Source of the DNA: an uncultured Altererythrobacter sp.
GTDB lineage: Bacteria; Pseudomonadota; Alphaproteobacteria; Sphingomonadales; Sphingomonadaceae
NCBI GenBank assembly: GCA_946885545.1
Contig: CAMPGP010000060.1
Span: 1-9,671 of the forward strand
Direction: 5' to 3'
DNA length: 9,671 bases
Numbering within the stretch: position 1 is the stretch's first letter; each line of letters opens with the position of its first letter. Made by a program: the position numbers and the translations under genes. Below the pieces are notes generated by a model. That model searched no databases, had not been told where the DNA came from, and worked only from the letters and a program-made list of their open reading frames with translations. Below are positions 1-6,982 of the stretch, piece by piece.

Positions 1-296
1 TCGGCCAGCGCGGCCATAAAGTCGGCCTTGAGCGCGGCGAAATGCTCCGGCGTCATCGAGGCATTGTTGTCCCACCACACGGTGTTCTCGGTCTCGGCGT
101 CGCGGACGATAAACTTGTCCTTCGCGCTGCGGCCGGTGTGCTTGCCCGTTTCGACCACCAGCGGGCCGTGCTTGGCGCGGCGCCCTTCGCCGTTCGCGAG
201 CGCGGCTTCGGTAAGCGCTTCGGACGACAAGTTCGCGTGGATGGCGGCGCGGGTTTCGATACCCTGGCTCGAGAGCGGGTAGGACAGCGTGGTCAC
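1..296 (-). CDS. pckA: ATP-dependent phosphoenolpyruvate carboxykinase, N-terminal part (runs off left edge)
   Basis: The first 98 codons are present and the rest lies beyond the left edge. The enzyme converts oxaloacetate and ATP to PEP, CO2 and ADP in the cytoplasm, the entry step of gluconeogenesis. The fragment carries [14 protein letters not shown] at residues 51-64, the conserved N-terminal substrate-binding motif of ATP-type enzymes; Arg56 corresponds to the arginine (E. coli Arg65) that contacts the substrate. It is followed by the family-typical VWWDNN at 73-78. The start is GTG at 296-294, chosen because AGGAG lies about 7 bases upstream and the protein then begins [10 protein letters not shown], a normal length before the motif. 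It is divergent from chvI, as in other alphaproteobacteria, where ChvI/BvrR-type regulators have been linked to pckA control. Identification is very secure; only the fragment is visible. Confidence 0.95.
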   Translation of the reverse strand, partial: MTTLSYPLSSQGIETRAAIHANLSSEALTEAALANGEGRRAKHGPLVVETGKHTGRSAKDKFIVRDAETENTVWWDNNASMTPEHFAALKADFMAALA

Positions 297-345
297 TTCT
301 ATCTCCTGGTCGCGCCGAAAGCGCCCGGATGGGGCGCCAGCGGCG

Positions 346-363
346 ATTCGTTCGCATACGAAT
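346..363. repeat. short inverted repeat in the pckA-chvI spacer
   Basis: ATTCG (346-350) and CGAAT (359-363) form a perfect 5-base inverted repeat around an 8-base centre. A second nested pair, GCAT (354-357) and ATGC (362-365), overlaps it. The site lies in the 202-base divergent control region, inside the probable pckA leader and well upstream of chvI. The symmetry fits a dimeric regulator site, but short repeats of this kind also occur by chance. Confidence 0.25.
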
Positions 364-381
364 GCACGGAATGTCCTTCCG

Positions 382-410
382 CGCATAATCGCGGCATGCC
401 GCTGCGTCAA
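382..410 (-). promoter_or_regulatory. candidate pckA promoter with a palindrome in its spacer
   Basis: Read on the minus strand, TTGACG (410-405) is a good -35 match. TATGCG (387-382) sits 17 bases on as a weak -10 (3 of 6), and TTATGC or ATTATG are slightly closer alternatives. The spacer holds the perfect 12-bp palindrome GCGGCATGCCGC (391-402). A palindrome between the -35 and -10 boxes is a classic operator position, so a repressor or ChvI-type regulator could act here. The boxes are read by eye and the -10 is poor, so this is a suggestion only. The pckA start codon lies about 85 bases downstream. Confidence 0.3.
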
Positions 411-498
411 ACGCTGCGCGCACCTCGCCGCGTTGTCTCGCGCGGAGGAAGCGTCTAACCCCCGGGCGATCGACAACGAAGCGGCGAACGGAGACGAC

Positions 499-1236
499 AT
501 GGCCGAAGAAAGCGCGGGCAGCGAGCAGGTAATCGCGCTGGTCGACGACGACCGTAACATCCTCACCACCGTTTCCATCGCGTTGCAGGCCGAAGGCTAT
601 GTCACGCGGCTCTATTCCGATGGCGAGACCGCGCTCAAGGCGCTGCTCGAAAGCCCGCCCGACCTGGCCGTGTTCGACATCAAGATGCCGCGGATGGACG
701 GGATGGAGCTGCTCAACCGGCTGCGCCGCCATTCGGAACTGCCGGTCATCTTCCTCACCAGCAAGGACGACGAGCAGGACGAGGAAGCGGGGCTGGAGCT
801 CGGTGCCGACGACTATATCGCCAAGCCGTTCAGCCTGCGTCTGCTGCTGGCGCGAATCCGCGCGATCCTGCGGCGCACCGAATTCCGCAAGGACGGCGCG
901 GCGCGGCCCGCCTCCGACGATGAGGAGCCGGGCGAAGCGCTTGTGCGCGGACGGCTGACGATGGACCCGGCGCGCCATCACGTGACCTGGGACGCGAAGC
1001 CGGTCGCGCTCACCGTGACCGAATTCCTCCTGCTCGAGGCACTCGCCGCGCGGCCGGGCGTGATCAAATCGCGCAACTCGCTGATGGATGCCGCCTATCC
1101 CGACGATGTCTTCGTCGACGACCGCACGGTCGACAGCCACATCAAGCGCATGCGGCGCAAGTTCCGCGCGATCGATCCCGAGTTTACCGCGATCGAGACG
1201 CTCTACGGGGCGGGCTACAGTTTCAGCGATGGCTGA
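499..1236 (+). CDS. chvI: ChvI-family OmpR/PhoB-type response regulator
   Basis: A 245-residue two-component response regulator, the transcription factor partner of ChvG. The receiver domain (about 10-130) has the acidic pair Asp16/Asp17, the phospho-acceptor Asp60 in [11 protein letters not shown], the switch Thr87 in FLTSKDD and Lys109 in [10 protein letters not shown]. After a charged linker (about 132-150) comes an OmpR-type winged helix (about 150-243) with the typical [12 protein letters not shown] and [16 protein letters not shown] stretches. The start ATG follows GGAG by 5 bases; the frame stays open for another 70 codons upstream, but that stretch does not look like a receiver domain and crosses the divergent spacer. 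It overlaps chvG by 8 bases. Orthologues (S. meliloti ChvI, Brucella BvrR) control envelope, acid and carbon responses; target genes here are not visible beyond the divergent pckA. Confidence 0.93.
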   Translation: MAEESAGSEQVIALVDDDRNILTTVSIALQAEGYVTRLYSDGETALKALLESPPDLAVFDIKMPRMDGMELLNRLRRHSELPVIFLTSKDDEQDEEAGLELGADDYIAKPFSLRLLLARIRAILRRTEFRKDGAARPASDDEEPGEALVRGRLTMDPARHHVTWDAKPVALTVTEFLLLEALAARPGVIKSRNSLMDAAYPDDVFVDDRTVDSHIKRMRRKFRAIDPEFTAIETLYGAGYSFSDG

Positions 1237-2812
1237 GAGCGGCTTCCGGGATCGGTTGGACGCGGGGATAGACCGGCTCAGCTGGTCGCGCAGCGTGTCT
1301 CTCACGGTTCGCATTCTGGCGGTCAACCTGCTGCCCTTGGCGCTGCTCGGCGGCGGGATCTTCTACCTCGACACCTACCGCAAGCAGCTTCTCTCAGAAC
1401 GCTACAAACTGGCCCGGATCGAGGCGCAGATCACCGCCGAGGCGCTCGCGGGGGCATCGCGTTCCCGCCAGGAAGCGCTGCTGATCCAGATCGGCAAGGA
1501 ACAGAAGATGCGCCTGCGCATGTTCGATTCCGAAGGCATGCTGTGGGCCGACAGCTTCGCGCTCGACGAGCCCGCGTTCCGGTTCGACGACGTGGGCGAC
1601 GATCCCTTCTCGATCGAGTTCGCGCGCGTGCTCGATCGCTGGGTCAACACGATCGTCGGGGCCGATCCGATTCCGGACTACATCGAACCCGTCGAGCCGG
1701 TGGCCGATTCGTGGCCCGAGCTCGCCCGCGCCCGCGCCGAAGGCCTATCCCAGATCCAATTGCGCGACGCGCCCGACGGCAGCCCGGTGATCAACGCCGC
1801 GGTTCCGGTGGGCCTGAACGGGGCGACGCTGCTCACCACCCGCAACGCGATCGACATCACCGACAAAGTGCGCGAGGCGCGCTCGACGCTGGGCATGGCG
1901 GTGTTCTTCGCGCTGCTCGGCTCGATCTTCCTCTCGCTCTACCTCGCGCGCAAGATCGTGCGGCCGCTGCAGGCGCTGGCACGGGCGGCAGTCCGCGTGC
2001 GGCTCGGGCGCGAGCGGGAGGTCGAGGTGCCGCGCCTGCCCGATCGCCGGGACGAGATCGGTGCGCTCGCCCGCGCCGTATCAGACATGACCGACGCCCT
2101 GCGCCAGCGGATCGACGCGGTCGAGCACTTCGCGGCCGACGTCGCGCACGAGATCAAGAACCCGCTGGCATCGTTGCGCAGCGCGATCGAATCGCTCGGC
2201 AAGGTGGAAGATCCCGAACTGCGCGCGCAGTTGACAGAAATCGCAGCGCACGACATCCGGCGGATCGACCGCCTGGTGACGGAAATTTCCGACGCCAGCC
2301 GGGTCGATGCCGAAATTTCGCGCGCCACCTTCGAAAGCTTCGACATCGGCGACCTTGCCGCCGCGATCATCGCCGCGCGCGACGACCGTTCGGAGAACGA
2401 GGGTCGCCGGATCGAGCTGGCCAGGCCGATGGGTGCCGCGCGCGTGATGGGCGTTCCGCTCAGGCTCGAACGCGTGATCGAGAACCTGCTCGACAATGCT
2501 GTTTCGTTCTCGCCGCCCGATGGTGTGATTTCGGTGACTATCGCGCACGACGGCGACGATTACGTGATCCTGTCGGTGTGCGATCGCGGGCCAGGAATCC
2601 CCGAGGAATCGCGCGATAAGGTGTTTCAGCGGTTCCATTCGGACCGACCGGACACCGAGGAATTCGGCAATCACAGCGGCCTCGGCCTCGCCATCGCGCG
2701 GACGATCGCCGAAGCCCACGACGGTACGCTGGTGGCGGCTAGTCGCGCCGATGGGGAAAGTGGCGCCTGCATGGTCCTGACGCTGCCCACCACGCGCGCT
2801 GCACGGCGATGA
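1229..2812 (+). CDS. chvG: ChvG-family sensor histidine kinase
   Basis: A 527-residue membrane sensor kinase that should autophosphorylate and pass phosphate to ChvI. Membrane segments are at about 27-47 and 221-241, enclosing a periplasmic sensor of about 170 residues that matches the ChvG layout. A HAMP linker follows (about 242-295). The dimerisation/phosphorylation helix has His307 in [12 protein letters not shown], and the ATP-binding domain has the N-box (Asn419/Asn423 in [14 protein letters not shown]), G1 (DRGPGIPEE, 452-460), F-box (VFQRF, 465-469) and G2 (GLGLAIA, 484-490). All catalytic motifs are intact. The ATG lies 8 bases inside the end of chvI, and the stop shares ATGA with hprK, so the three are translated from one message. 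In rhizobia the periplasmic inhibitor ExoR controls ChvG; no exoR-like gene lies in this window, so the input signal here is unknown. Confidence 0.93.
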   Translation: MAESGFRDRLDAGIDRLSWSRSVSLTVRILAVNLLPLALLGGGIFYLDTYRKQLLSERYKLARIEAQITAEALAGASRSRQEALLIQIGKEQKMRLRMFDSEGMLWADSFALDEPAFRFDDVGDDPFSIEFARVLDRWVNTIVGADPIPDYIEPVEPVADSWPELARARAEGLSQIQLRDAPDGSPVINAAVPVGLNGATLLTTRNAIDITDKVREARSTLGMAVFFALLGSIFLSLYLARKIVRPLQALARAAVRVRLGREREVEVPRLPDRRDEIGALARAVSDMTDALRQRIDAVEHFAADVAHEIKNPLASLRSAIESLGKVEDPELRAQLTEIAAHDIRRIDRLVTEISDASRVDAEISRATFESFDIGDLAAAIIAARDDRSENEGRRIELARPMGAARVMGVPLRLERVIENLLDNAVSFSPPDGVISVTIAHDGDDYVILSVCDRGPGIPEESRDKVFQRFHSDRPDTEEFGNHSGLGLAIARTIAEAHDGTLVAASRADGESGACMVLTLPTTRAARR

Positions 2813-3249
2813 CCGTGCGTCTGCGCCAGGCGACCTGCGTGGCGATCGCCGGGCGCGGGCTGTTGATCGAAGGGCCGCCGGGTGCGGGCAAGAGCGGGCT
2901 GGCCTTGGCACTGATCGATCGTGGCGCGTCGCTGGTGGGCGACGACGGGGTGGCGCTCGAGGTGCGGAACGGAGCGCTCTGGGCCCTGCCGCCCAGCGCC
3001 ACGCGCGGACTCCTCGAAGCGCGCAACATCGGCCTGCTGACTTTTCCGGCCACGGAAGCGCCGGTCGCGCTGAGGCTGGTGCTCGATCCCGCCGCGCCGC
3101 GGTTCGTCGAAGGGCCGCTGATCGATACGATCGCAGGCTGCTCCATCCCAGCGCTGGCTTTCGACCCGCAGATCGCGCCCGCCGCGATCAGGGCCGAACT
3201 CGCCTTGCGCGTGCACGGCCTGCCCCTCTCGGGGACGGTGGCGGGCTGA
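2809..3249 (+). CDS. hprK: Short HPr kinase/phosphorylase (C-terminal catalytic type)
   Basis: A 146-residue protein containing only the catalytic domain of HPr kinase. It has the P-loop GPPGAGKS (22-29), the catalytic loop LVGDDGVAL (Asp45/Asp46), and LEARNIGLL (about 69-77) in the place of the HprK signature. Gram-positive HprK is about 310 residues with an N-terminal domain; the alphaproteobacterial form is roughly half that size, so this is normal for the group rather than a truncation. It is expected to phosphorylate a serine of HPr (Ser48 of the ptsH product in this operon) and possibly remove it, switching HPr between regulatory states. The ATG overlaps the chvG stop by 4 bases (ATGA) and has no clear ribosome-binding site of its own, so translation is probably coupled to the kinase gene. 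Confidence 0.92.
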   Translation: MTVRLRQATCVAIAGRGLLIEGPPGAGKSGLALALIDRGASLVGDDGVALEVRNGALWALPPSATRGLLEARNIGLLTFPATEAPVALRLVLDPAAPRFVEGPLIDTIAGCSIPALAFDPQIAPAAIRAELALRVHGLPLSGTVAG

Positions 3250-3290
3250 CCCCTTCCCAACGCGCGACTGAACGCGCACACCGGCGCGCC

Positions 3291-4214
3291 ATGGCCGACG
3301 AATCGCCCCCAGCCAGTGCGCGCGAACGCCAGCGCATCCTTCTCGTCACCGGACTTTCGGGCGCGGGCAAGACCACCGCCTTGCGCGTGCTGGAGGACCT
3401 CGGTTGGGAGGCGGTCGACAATTTCCCGATCCGCCTGCTTGGCCGCCTGATCGGGAACGCGAGCCAGGAGGGCCCGCGCCCTCCGCTGGCGATCGGGTTC
3501 GATTCACGCACCCGCGGCTTCGTTCCTCACGAGATCATAGCCAAGGTGAAGGAACTGGCCAGGCGCGACGACCTGACGGTGACCACGCTGTTCCTAGACT
3601 GCGCGAGCGGCGAGCTGGAGCGGCGCTACAACGAGACGCGACGACGCCATCCGATGGCCACCGACCGCCCCGTTCGCACCGGGATCCAGGCGGAACGCGA
3701 GCTGCTCGAGCCGCTGCGCCGCTGGGCGGATGTGGTTGTCGACACCTCGGAATTCAGCAGCAACGACCTGCAGCAGGCCGTGCGCGCGCAGTTCGCAGAG
3801 ACCGCCCCGCGCGACATGGCGGTGATCGTTTCCAGCTTCGGCTTCGCACGCGGCAATCCGCCGCTGGCCGATCTCGTCTTCGACATGCGCTTCCTCGACA
3901 ATCCGCACTGGGTTCCGGGCCTGCGCGAACAGACCGGCCTCGATGCGGCGGTAGGCGAGCATATCGAGCGCGACGCCAGCTTCGCGCCGGTCTTCGGCCA
4001 GATCCGCGACCTCGTGCTGACGCTGCTCCCGCGCTACGAAGCGCAGGGCAAGAGCTACGTGAGCATCGCTTTCGGCTGCACCGGCGGACGACATCGATCG
4101 GTATTCTCGGCGGAGCGGCTCGCACAGGCCTTGCGCGAGCGCGGATTTTCGCCCACGATCATCCACCGCAATCTGGGATCGCGCGCGGCGGACGAAATAG
4201 AAGGTCCGCAATGA
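3291..4214 (+). CDS. rapZ: RapZ-family nucleotide-binding protein (RNase adapter family)
   Basis: A 307-residue RapZ (YvcJ/YhbJ) protein. The N-terminal nucleotide-binding domain has P-loop GLSGAGKTT (21-29), AVDNFP (41-46) and GFDSRTRG (69-76). The C-terminal domain has VSSFGFARGNPP (180-191), DMRFLDNPHW (198-207) and the family hallmark GCTGGRHRSV (262-271). In E. coli RapZ binds sRNAs GlmY/GlmZ, guides RNase E and senses glucosamine-6-phosphate; the GlmY/GlmZ pair is known from enterobacteria, so the partner RNA here is unknown. The gene starts 41 bases after hprK, with no clear Shine-Dalgarno; the palindrome GGCGCGCC (3283-3290) directly precedes the ATG. Its place between hprK and EIIA matches other alphaproteobacterial PTS clusters and suggests a role in cell-envelope or carbon control. 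Confidence 0.93.
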   Translation: MADESPPASARERQRILLVTGLSGAGKTTALRVLEDLGWEAVDNFPIRLLGRLIGNASQEGPRPPLAIGFDSRTRGFVPHEIIAKVKELARRDDLTVTTLFLDCASGELERRYNETRRRHPMATDRPVRTGIQAERELLEPLRRWADVVVDTSEFSSNDLQQAVRAQFAETAPRDMAVIVSSFGFARGNPPLADLVFDMRFLDNPHWVPGLREQTGLDAAVGEHIERDASFAPVFGQIRDLVLTLLPRYEAQGKSYVSIAFGCTGGRHRSVFSAERLAQALRERGFSPTIIHRNLGSRAADEIEGPQ

Positions 4215-4264
4215 TGCGATGCCCGCTGGCCACGGTTCGCATGTCCCAACTTTTCCATTCCGGA

Positions 4265-4277
4265 CGAAGCCCCTTCG
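4265..4277 (+). promoter_or_regulatory. stem-loop abutting the EIIA start codon
   Basis: CGAAG (4265-4269) and CTTCG (4273-4277) can pair perfectly around a 3-base CCC loop, ending one base before the ATG at 4279. The element occupies the place where a Shine-Dalgarno would be expected; the only SD-like bases (GGA, 4262-4264) lie at the foot of the stem. It falls in the 64-base rapZ-EIIA gap, the longest gap in the operon, and could modulate translation of EIIA. With only five pairs it may be fortuitous. Confidence 0.3.
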
Positions 4278-4278
4278 C

Positions 4279-4692
4279 ATGATCGGCATGATCCTGGTCA
4301 CTCACGGCCGCCTGGCCGAGGAATTCGTTCACGCGATGGAGCATGTGGTCGGCCCGCAGCAGTCGATAGAGACGATCTGCATCGGCCCGAACGACGACAT
4401 GGAGCGGCGCCGCCGCGAGATCGCCCGCGCGATCAAAGACGTCGACACCGGCAGCGGGGTGATCGTGCTGACCGACCTGTTCGGCGGCACGCCTTCGAAC
4501 CTGGCGATCTCGCTGCTCGACGCCGGCAAGGTGGAGGTGATCGCAGGGATCAACCTGCCGATGCTGATCCGGCTGGCGGGCGTGCGCAAGTCCGCCTCGG
4601 TCAGCGACGCGGTGCGCGCCGCGCGCGATGCTGGGCGAAGCTACATCACCGTCGCGTCCGAGCTTCTCGGGCAGCACGCCAAGGCTTCCTGA
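4279..4692 (+). CDS. manX: PTS EIIA component, ManX (mannose/AgaIIA) type
   Basis: A 137-residue cytoplasmic EIIA domain of the mannose family. It accepts phosphate from phospho-HPr on His9 (MIGMILVTHGRLAEEF) and carries the fold's conserved LTDLFGGTPSN (about 65-75). There is no EIIB, EIIC or EIID nearby, so it is likely a regulatory output of the PTS rather than part of a sugar transporter, as shown for related proteins in Brucella and Sinorhizobium. The start at 4279 places the active-site His at the usual position; an in-frame ATG at 4219 would add 20 residues unlike the family. No good ribosome-binding site precedes the ATG, where a small stem-loop sits. The stop codon shares its last base with the ptsH start. 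The symbol follows family usage in this context. Confidence 0.88.
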   Translation: MIGMILVTHGRLAEEFVHAMEHVVGPQQSIETICIGPNDDMERRRREIARAIKDVDTGSGVIVLTDLFGGTPSNLAISLLDAGKVEVIAGINLPMLIRLAGVRKSASVSDAVRAARDAGRSYITVASELLGQHAKAS

Positions 4693-4964
4693 TGCAGCGC
4701 CGGGAGGTCACCATCGTCAACACGCGCGGCCTCCACGCCCGGGCGAGCGCCAAGTTCGTCAACGTCGTCAGCCAGCTGCCTGCCGGGATCGACGTGCGCG
4801 TCGCGAAGGGCGGCAACGAGGCGGCCGGCGGCTCGATCCTGGGCCTGATGATGCTCGGCGCCGCCAAGGGCGACACGATCGAGGTCATCGTGCAGGGCGA
4901 TGGTGATGGCAGGGTCCTCAACGACCTGTGCACGCTCGTCGGCGACGGCTTCGGCGAGGATTGA
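4692..4964 (+). CDS. ptsH: Phosphocarrier protein HPr
   Basis: A 90-residue HPr. The active-site His15 is in NTRGLHARASAKF (10-22), and the regulatory serine is Ser48 in AGGSILGLMMLGA (45-57), equivalent to Ser46 of Gram-positive HPr. Both phosphorylation sites are intact, matching the presence of hprK three genes upstream: HprK acts on Ser48 and Enzyme I on His15, which then passes phosphate to EIIA His9. Enzyme I (ptsP/ptsI) is not in this window, so it must be encoded elsewhere. The ATG overlaps the EIIA stop by one base (TGATG), with AAGG 7 bases before the start, and the stop overlaps the next gene in the same way. Confidence 0.95.
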   Translation: MQRREVTIVNTRGLHARASAKFVNVVSQLPAGIDVRVAKGGNEAAGGSILGLMMLGAAKGDTIEVIVQGDGDGRVLNDLCTLVGDGFGED

Positions 4965-5788
4965 TGTCACCCATCGTGCGGCGGCAGATCACCGGGTTTT
5001 CCAATCCGACCGTCAAGTTCCTGCGATCCCTGCGTGACAAGAAGCATCGCCGGCGCGAAGGTAAGTTCCTTGTCGAAGGCCTTCGCCTGCTGACCGATGC
5101 GCGCGAATCGGACCGCCTACCGGAAATTCTGGTGCTCGCGCAGGGCCGCGATCCGCACCCGCTGGCCGACACGCTGGAGAGCGCGGTGGCAGCGGCGGGC
5201 GGCGAGGTCGTCGAGACCACGCCCGACATCCTCGCCAAGATCACCGGAAAGGACAATCCGCAGGCGATCGCCGGTGTGTTCGCCGAGTTCGACACTTCGC
5301 TCGCCGTGATCGATCGCGCAGCCGCACCGATCTGGCTCGTCGCCCAGGCGCTGCGCGATCCGGGCAACCTCGGCACGATGCTTCGCACCGGCGATGCTGT
5401 CGGCGCAGGCGGGTTGATCCTGATCGACGACTGTGCCGATCCGTTCAGCGTGGAGGCCGTGCGCGCGAGCATGGGCGCGGTGTTCACGCAGAAAATCGCG
5501 CAGGCGCGGTGGGACGAGTTCCTGCCCTGGTTGCGCGGCGGTGAGAACGGACATCGGGGCCAGCTCGTTGCAGCCAGCCTGCGCGATGCCGTGCCCCATC
5601 GCGGAGCGCCCTATGCCAGCCCCTGCTTCATCCTCGTGGGCAACGAATCGCGCGGACTGCCCGAGGATTACGAGGCCGCCTGCGACATGCGCGTCACGAT
5701 GCCGATGCGCGGGCGCGCGGACAGTCTGAACGCCGCTGTCGCGGCCGCGGTTCTGGCCTACGAAGTGCTCGCCGCGGTGGATAACTGA
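4964..5788 (+). CDS. SpoU/TrmH-family RNA 2'-O-methyltransferase
   Basis: A 274-residue SPOUT methyltransferase that should transfer a methyl from S-adenosylmethionine to a ribose 2'-OH of rRNA or tRNA. An N-terminal substrate-binding domain (about 10-110, with HRRREGKFLVEGLRLL at 28-43) precedes the knotted catalytic domain. Motif 1 is LRDPGNLGTMLRT (130-142; Asn135, Arg141), motif 2 is LVGNESRGL (224-232; Asn227, Glu228) and motif 3 is SLNAAVAAAVLAYE (254-267; Ser254, Asn256). The layout fits the RlmB/TsnR/YsgA-like group, but the target nucleotide cannot be told from sequence. The ATG overlaps the ptsH stop by one base, with GAGG 4 bases upstream, so it is a true member of the PTS operon; an in-frame ATG at 4928 inside ptsH is less likely. 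It is probably the last gene of the operon. Confidence 0.88.
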   Translation: MSPIVRRQITGFSNPTVKFLRSLRDKKHRRREGKFLVEGLRLLTDARESDRLPEILVLAQGRDPHPLADTLESAVAAAGGEVVETTPDILAKITGKDNPQAIAGVFAEFDTSLAVIDRAAAPIWLVAQALRDPGNLGTMLRTGDAVGAGGLILIDDCADPFSVEAVRASMGAVFTQKIAQARWDEFLPWLRGGENGHRGQLVAASLRDAVPHRGAPYASPCFILVGNESRGLPEDYEAACDMRVTMPMRGRADSLNAAVAAAVLAYEVLAAVDN

Positions 5789-5834
5789 GCCCCATTCAGC
5801 CGCCACTCAGCCGCGCGCAGGCACCGACCGGCGC

Positions 5835-6242
5835 ATGAGAGTCGCCTTCGCCCTCCCCCTCGCCTTGCTGGCCGCCGGTTGCGTCGCGCGGCCGGCTGCG
5901 TCCGAGCTGCTCGGCGAGAGCCAATGGCGGTTCGCCGCGATCGACGGCGAAGCGCCCGTCGCGCCCGAGCGAGCCACGCTGTCCTTCGAAGACGACCAGC
6001 TCTCCGCCAGCGTCGGCTGCAACGGCATGGGCGGCGCGTGGCGGATCGAGGAAGGCCGCCTCATCGCGGGGCCGCTGATGGGCACGCGGATGTTCTGCCA
6101 AGGTCCGGTGTGGGAACAGGAAAAGGCGATCAGCGCGCTGCTCGTCGCCGCACCCACGCTCGAATGGCAGGGCGATCGGCTGATTCTGCGATCGAGCGGG
6201 CACAGTGCCGAACTCGAAAGGCTCGGCCCCGGCCCCGAGTAG
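5835..6242 (+). CDS. META/HslJ-domain lipoprotein
   Basis: A 135-residue secreted lipoprotein. Residues 1-16 form a lipoprotein signal peptide ending in the lipobox LAAGC (Cys16 would be acylated). The rest is a single META domain of the HslJ kind: WRFAAIDGE (31-39), VGCNGMGGAWR (60-70), and GPLMGTRMFCQG (79-90). Cys62 and Cys88 lie at positions often paired by a disulfide in such domains. HslJ in E. coli is linked to heat-shock and novobiocin resistance; the molecular function is not known. The ATG lacks an obvious ribosome-binding site and lies 46 bases after the methyltransferase stop, so it may be read through from the PTS operon or use its own promoter. It converges with the downstream leftward gene across a 15-base gap with no clear terminator. 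Confidence 0.8.
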   Translation: MRVAFALPLALLAAGCVARPAASELLGESQWRFAAIDGEAPVAPERATLSFEDDQLSASVGCNGMGGAWRIEEGRLIAGPLMGTRMFCQGPVWEQEKAISALLVAAPTLEWQGDRLILRSSGHSAELERLGPGPE

Positions 6243-6257
6243 CGCCGAGCAGGCTTC

Positions 6258-6974
6258 TCAGTCTCCGGCAACGAGGCTGGTGATGCTCCATTTCCCATCG
6301 CGGCTCGACGCGAGCAGCCGGTAGTCGATCAGGCTCCGCAGGCGATCGGTGGCGATGTATCCGCGCTTGTCCTTGGTCGTCTCCACGTGCTGGAACCGGT
6401 CTTCCGCGCGAAATCCGTCGACCAGTTGCACCACATCCCACGAAATCGCTTCGAGCACGTCGGAATCGCGCTCCGGCGCGAGCAGCAGGGGCACACCCTC
6501 GCCGGTCACGATCATGCCCATCATCGGATCGACCTCGTCGATCTCCTGCGAGAAATACCACGGCAGGGTCATGCTCGCCTCGCCCTCGGCGGCGCAACCC
6601 ATCGCGAGCAGCGCGTCGAGTTCGCGCCAGAGGTTCGACTGCTCGCCATCGAGCCGCGCCTTCAGCTCGGCCGATCCGGCGCCGCCACCGAAGTCGAGCT
6701 TAACGTCGGGCGCCGCGAGCGCGACCAGCGCCGCGGCATCGCGCGCCTCGACCGCCCGGCGGATTCGTTCGCGGAAGGCGTCGGCGCCGGGCAGTCCCAC
6801 ACATTCGTCACGCGGGGCGTAGGGTCCTTCGGCGAGCGGCGGCACGACTTCACCCGATGCTTCCTCGACCAGTTCCTCGGTTGCATCCTTGAGCTTTTCC
6901 GAGGGTGCCTTGCCGTTCCCGCACCCGGCCAGAGCGAGCGAAAGGGTCACGGCAAGGATCGTCGTAGGGCGCAT
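6258..6974 (-). CDS. Conserved lipoprotein, possible C-terminal SH3-like domain
   Basis: A 238-residue protein of unknown function. The N-terminus is a lipoprotein signal with lipobox LALAGC (Cys18). A charged helical segment follows (about 24-42), then an alpha-helical middle (about 62-130) containing the only other cysteines, Cys58 and Cys127, which could pair. The C-terminal part (about 155-236) reads like a bacterial SH3 domain: a VPLLLAPERDSDVLEAI strand pattern, then RGYIATDRLRSLIDYRL. That domain call is an inference from pattern and is not certain. Such domains often bind peptidoglycan or envelope proteins. The ATG lies 8 bases after the rmuC stop, and the Shine-Dalgarno AGGAA overlaps that stop codon, so the two are co-expressed. 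The RmuC link is positional only. Confidence 0.75.
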   Translation of the reverse strand: MRPTTILAVTLSLALAGCGNGKAPSEKLKDATEELVEEASGEVVPPLAEGPYAPRDECVGLPGADAFRERIRRAVEARDAAALVALAAPDVKLDFGGGAGSAELKARLDGEQSNLWRELDALLAMGCAAEGEASMTLPWYFSQEIDEVDPMMGMIVTGEGVPLLLAPERDSDVLEAISWDVVQLVDGFRAEDRFQHVETTKDKRGYIATDRLRSLIDYRLLASSRDGKWSITSLVAGD

Positions 6975-6982
6975 CGGGATTC

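Noticed and set aside
289..498. 70-codon in-frame extension upstream of chvI
   Set aside because: It crosses the divergent control region, resembles no receiver domain, and the ATG at 499 has GGAG at good spacing.
1939..2911. Long reading frames on the minus strand opposite chvG and hprK
   Set aside because: They mirror GC-rich codons of intact, motif-bearing genes on the plus strand and show Arg/Ala/Ser-rich, low-complexity composition with no recognisable domain.
3259..3277. AACGCGC repeated 12 bases apart in the hprK-rapZ gap
   Set aside because: Too short and of ordinary composition for this GC-rich genome.
4219..4278. Earlier ATG for EIIA adding 20 residues
   Set aside because: ManX-type EIIA proteins begin just before the active-site His; the extra residues do not resemble the family.
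4159..4677. Minus-strand frame opposite EIIA with many His and Arg
   Set aside because: It is the antisense of EIIA; the plus strand has the catalytic His, the DLFGGTPSN motif and operon overlaps.
6222..6239. Possible terminator hairpin CTCGG...CCGAG at the META gene end
   Set aside because: Only five pairs around an all G/C loop, located within the coding end, with no following T-run.
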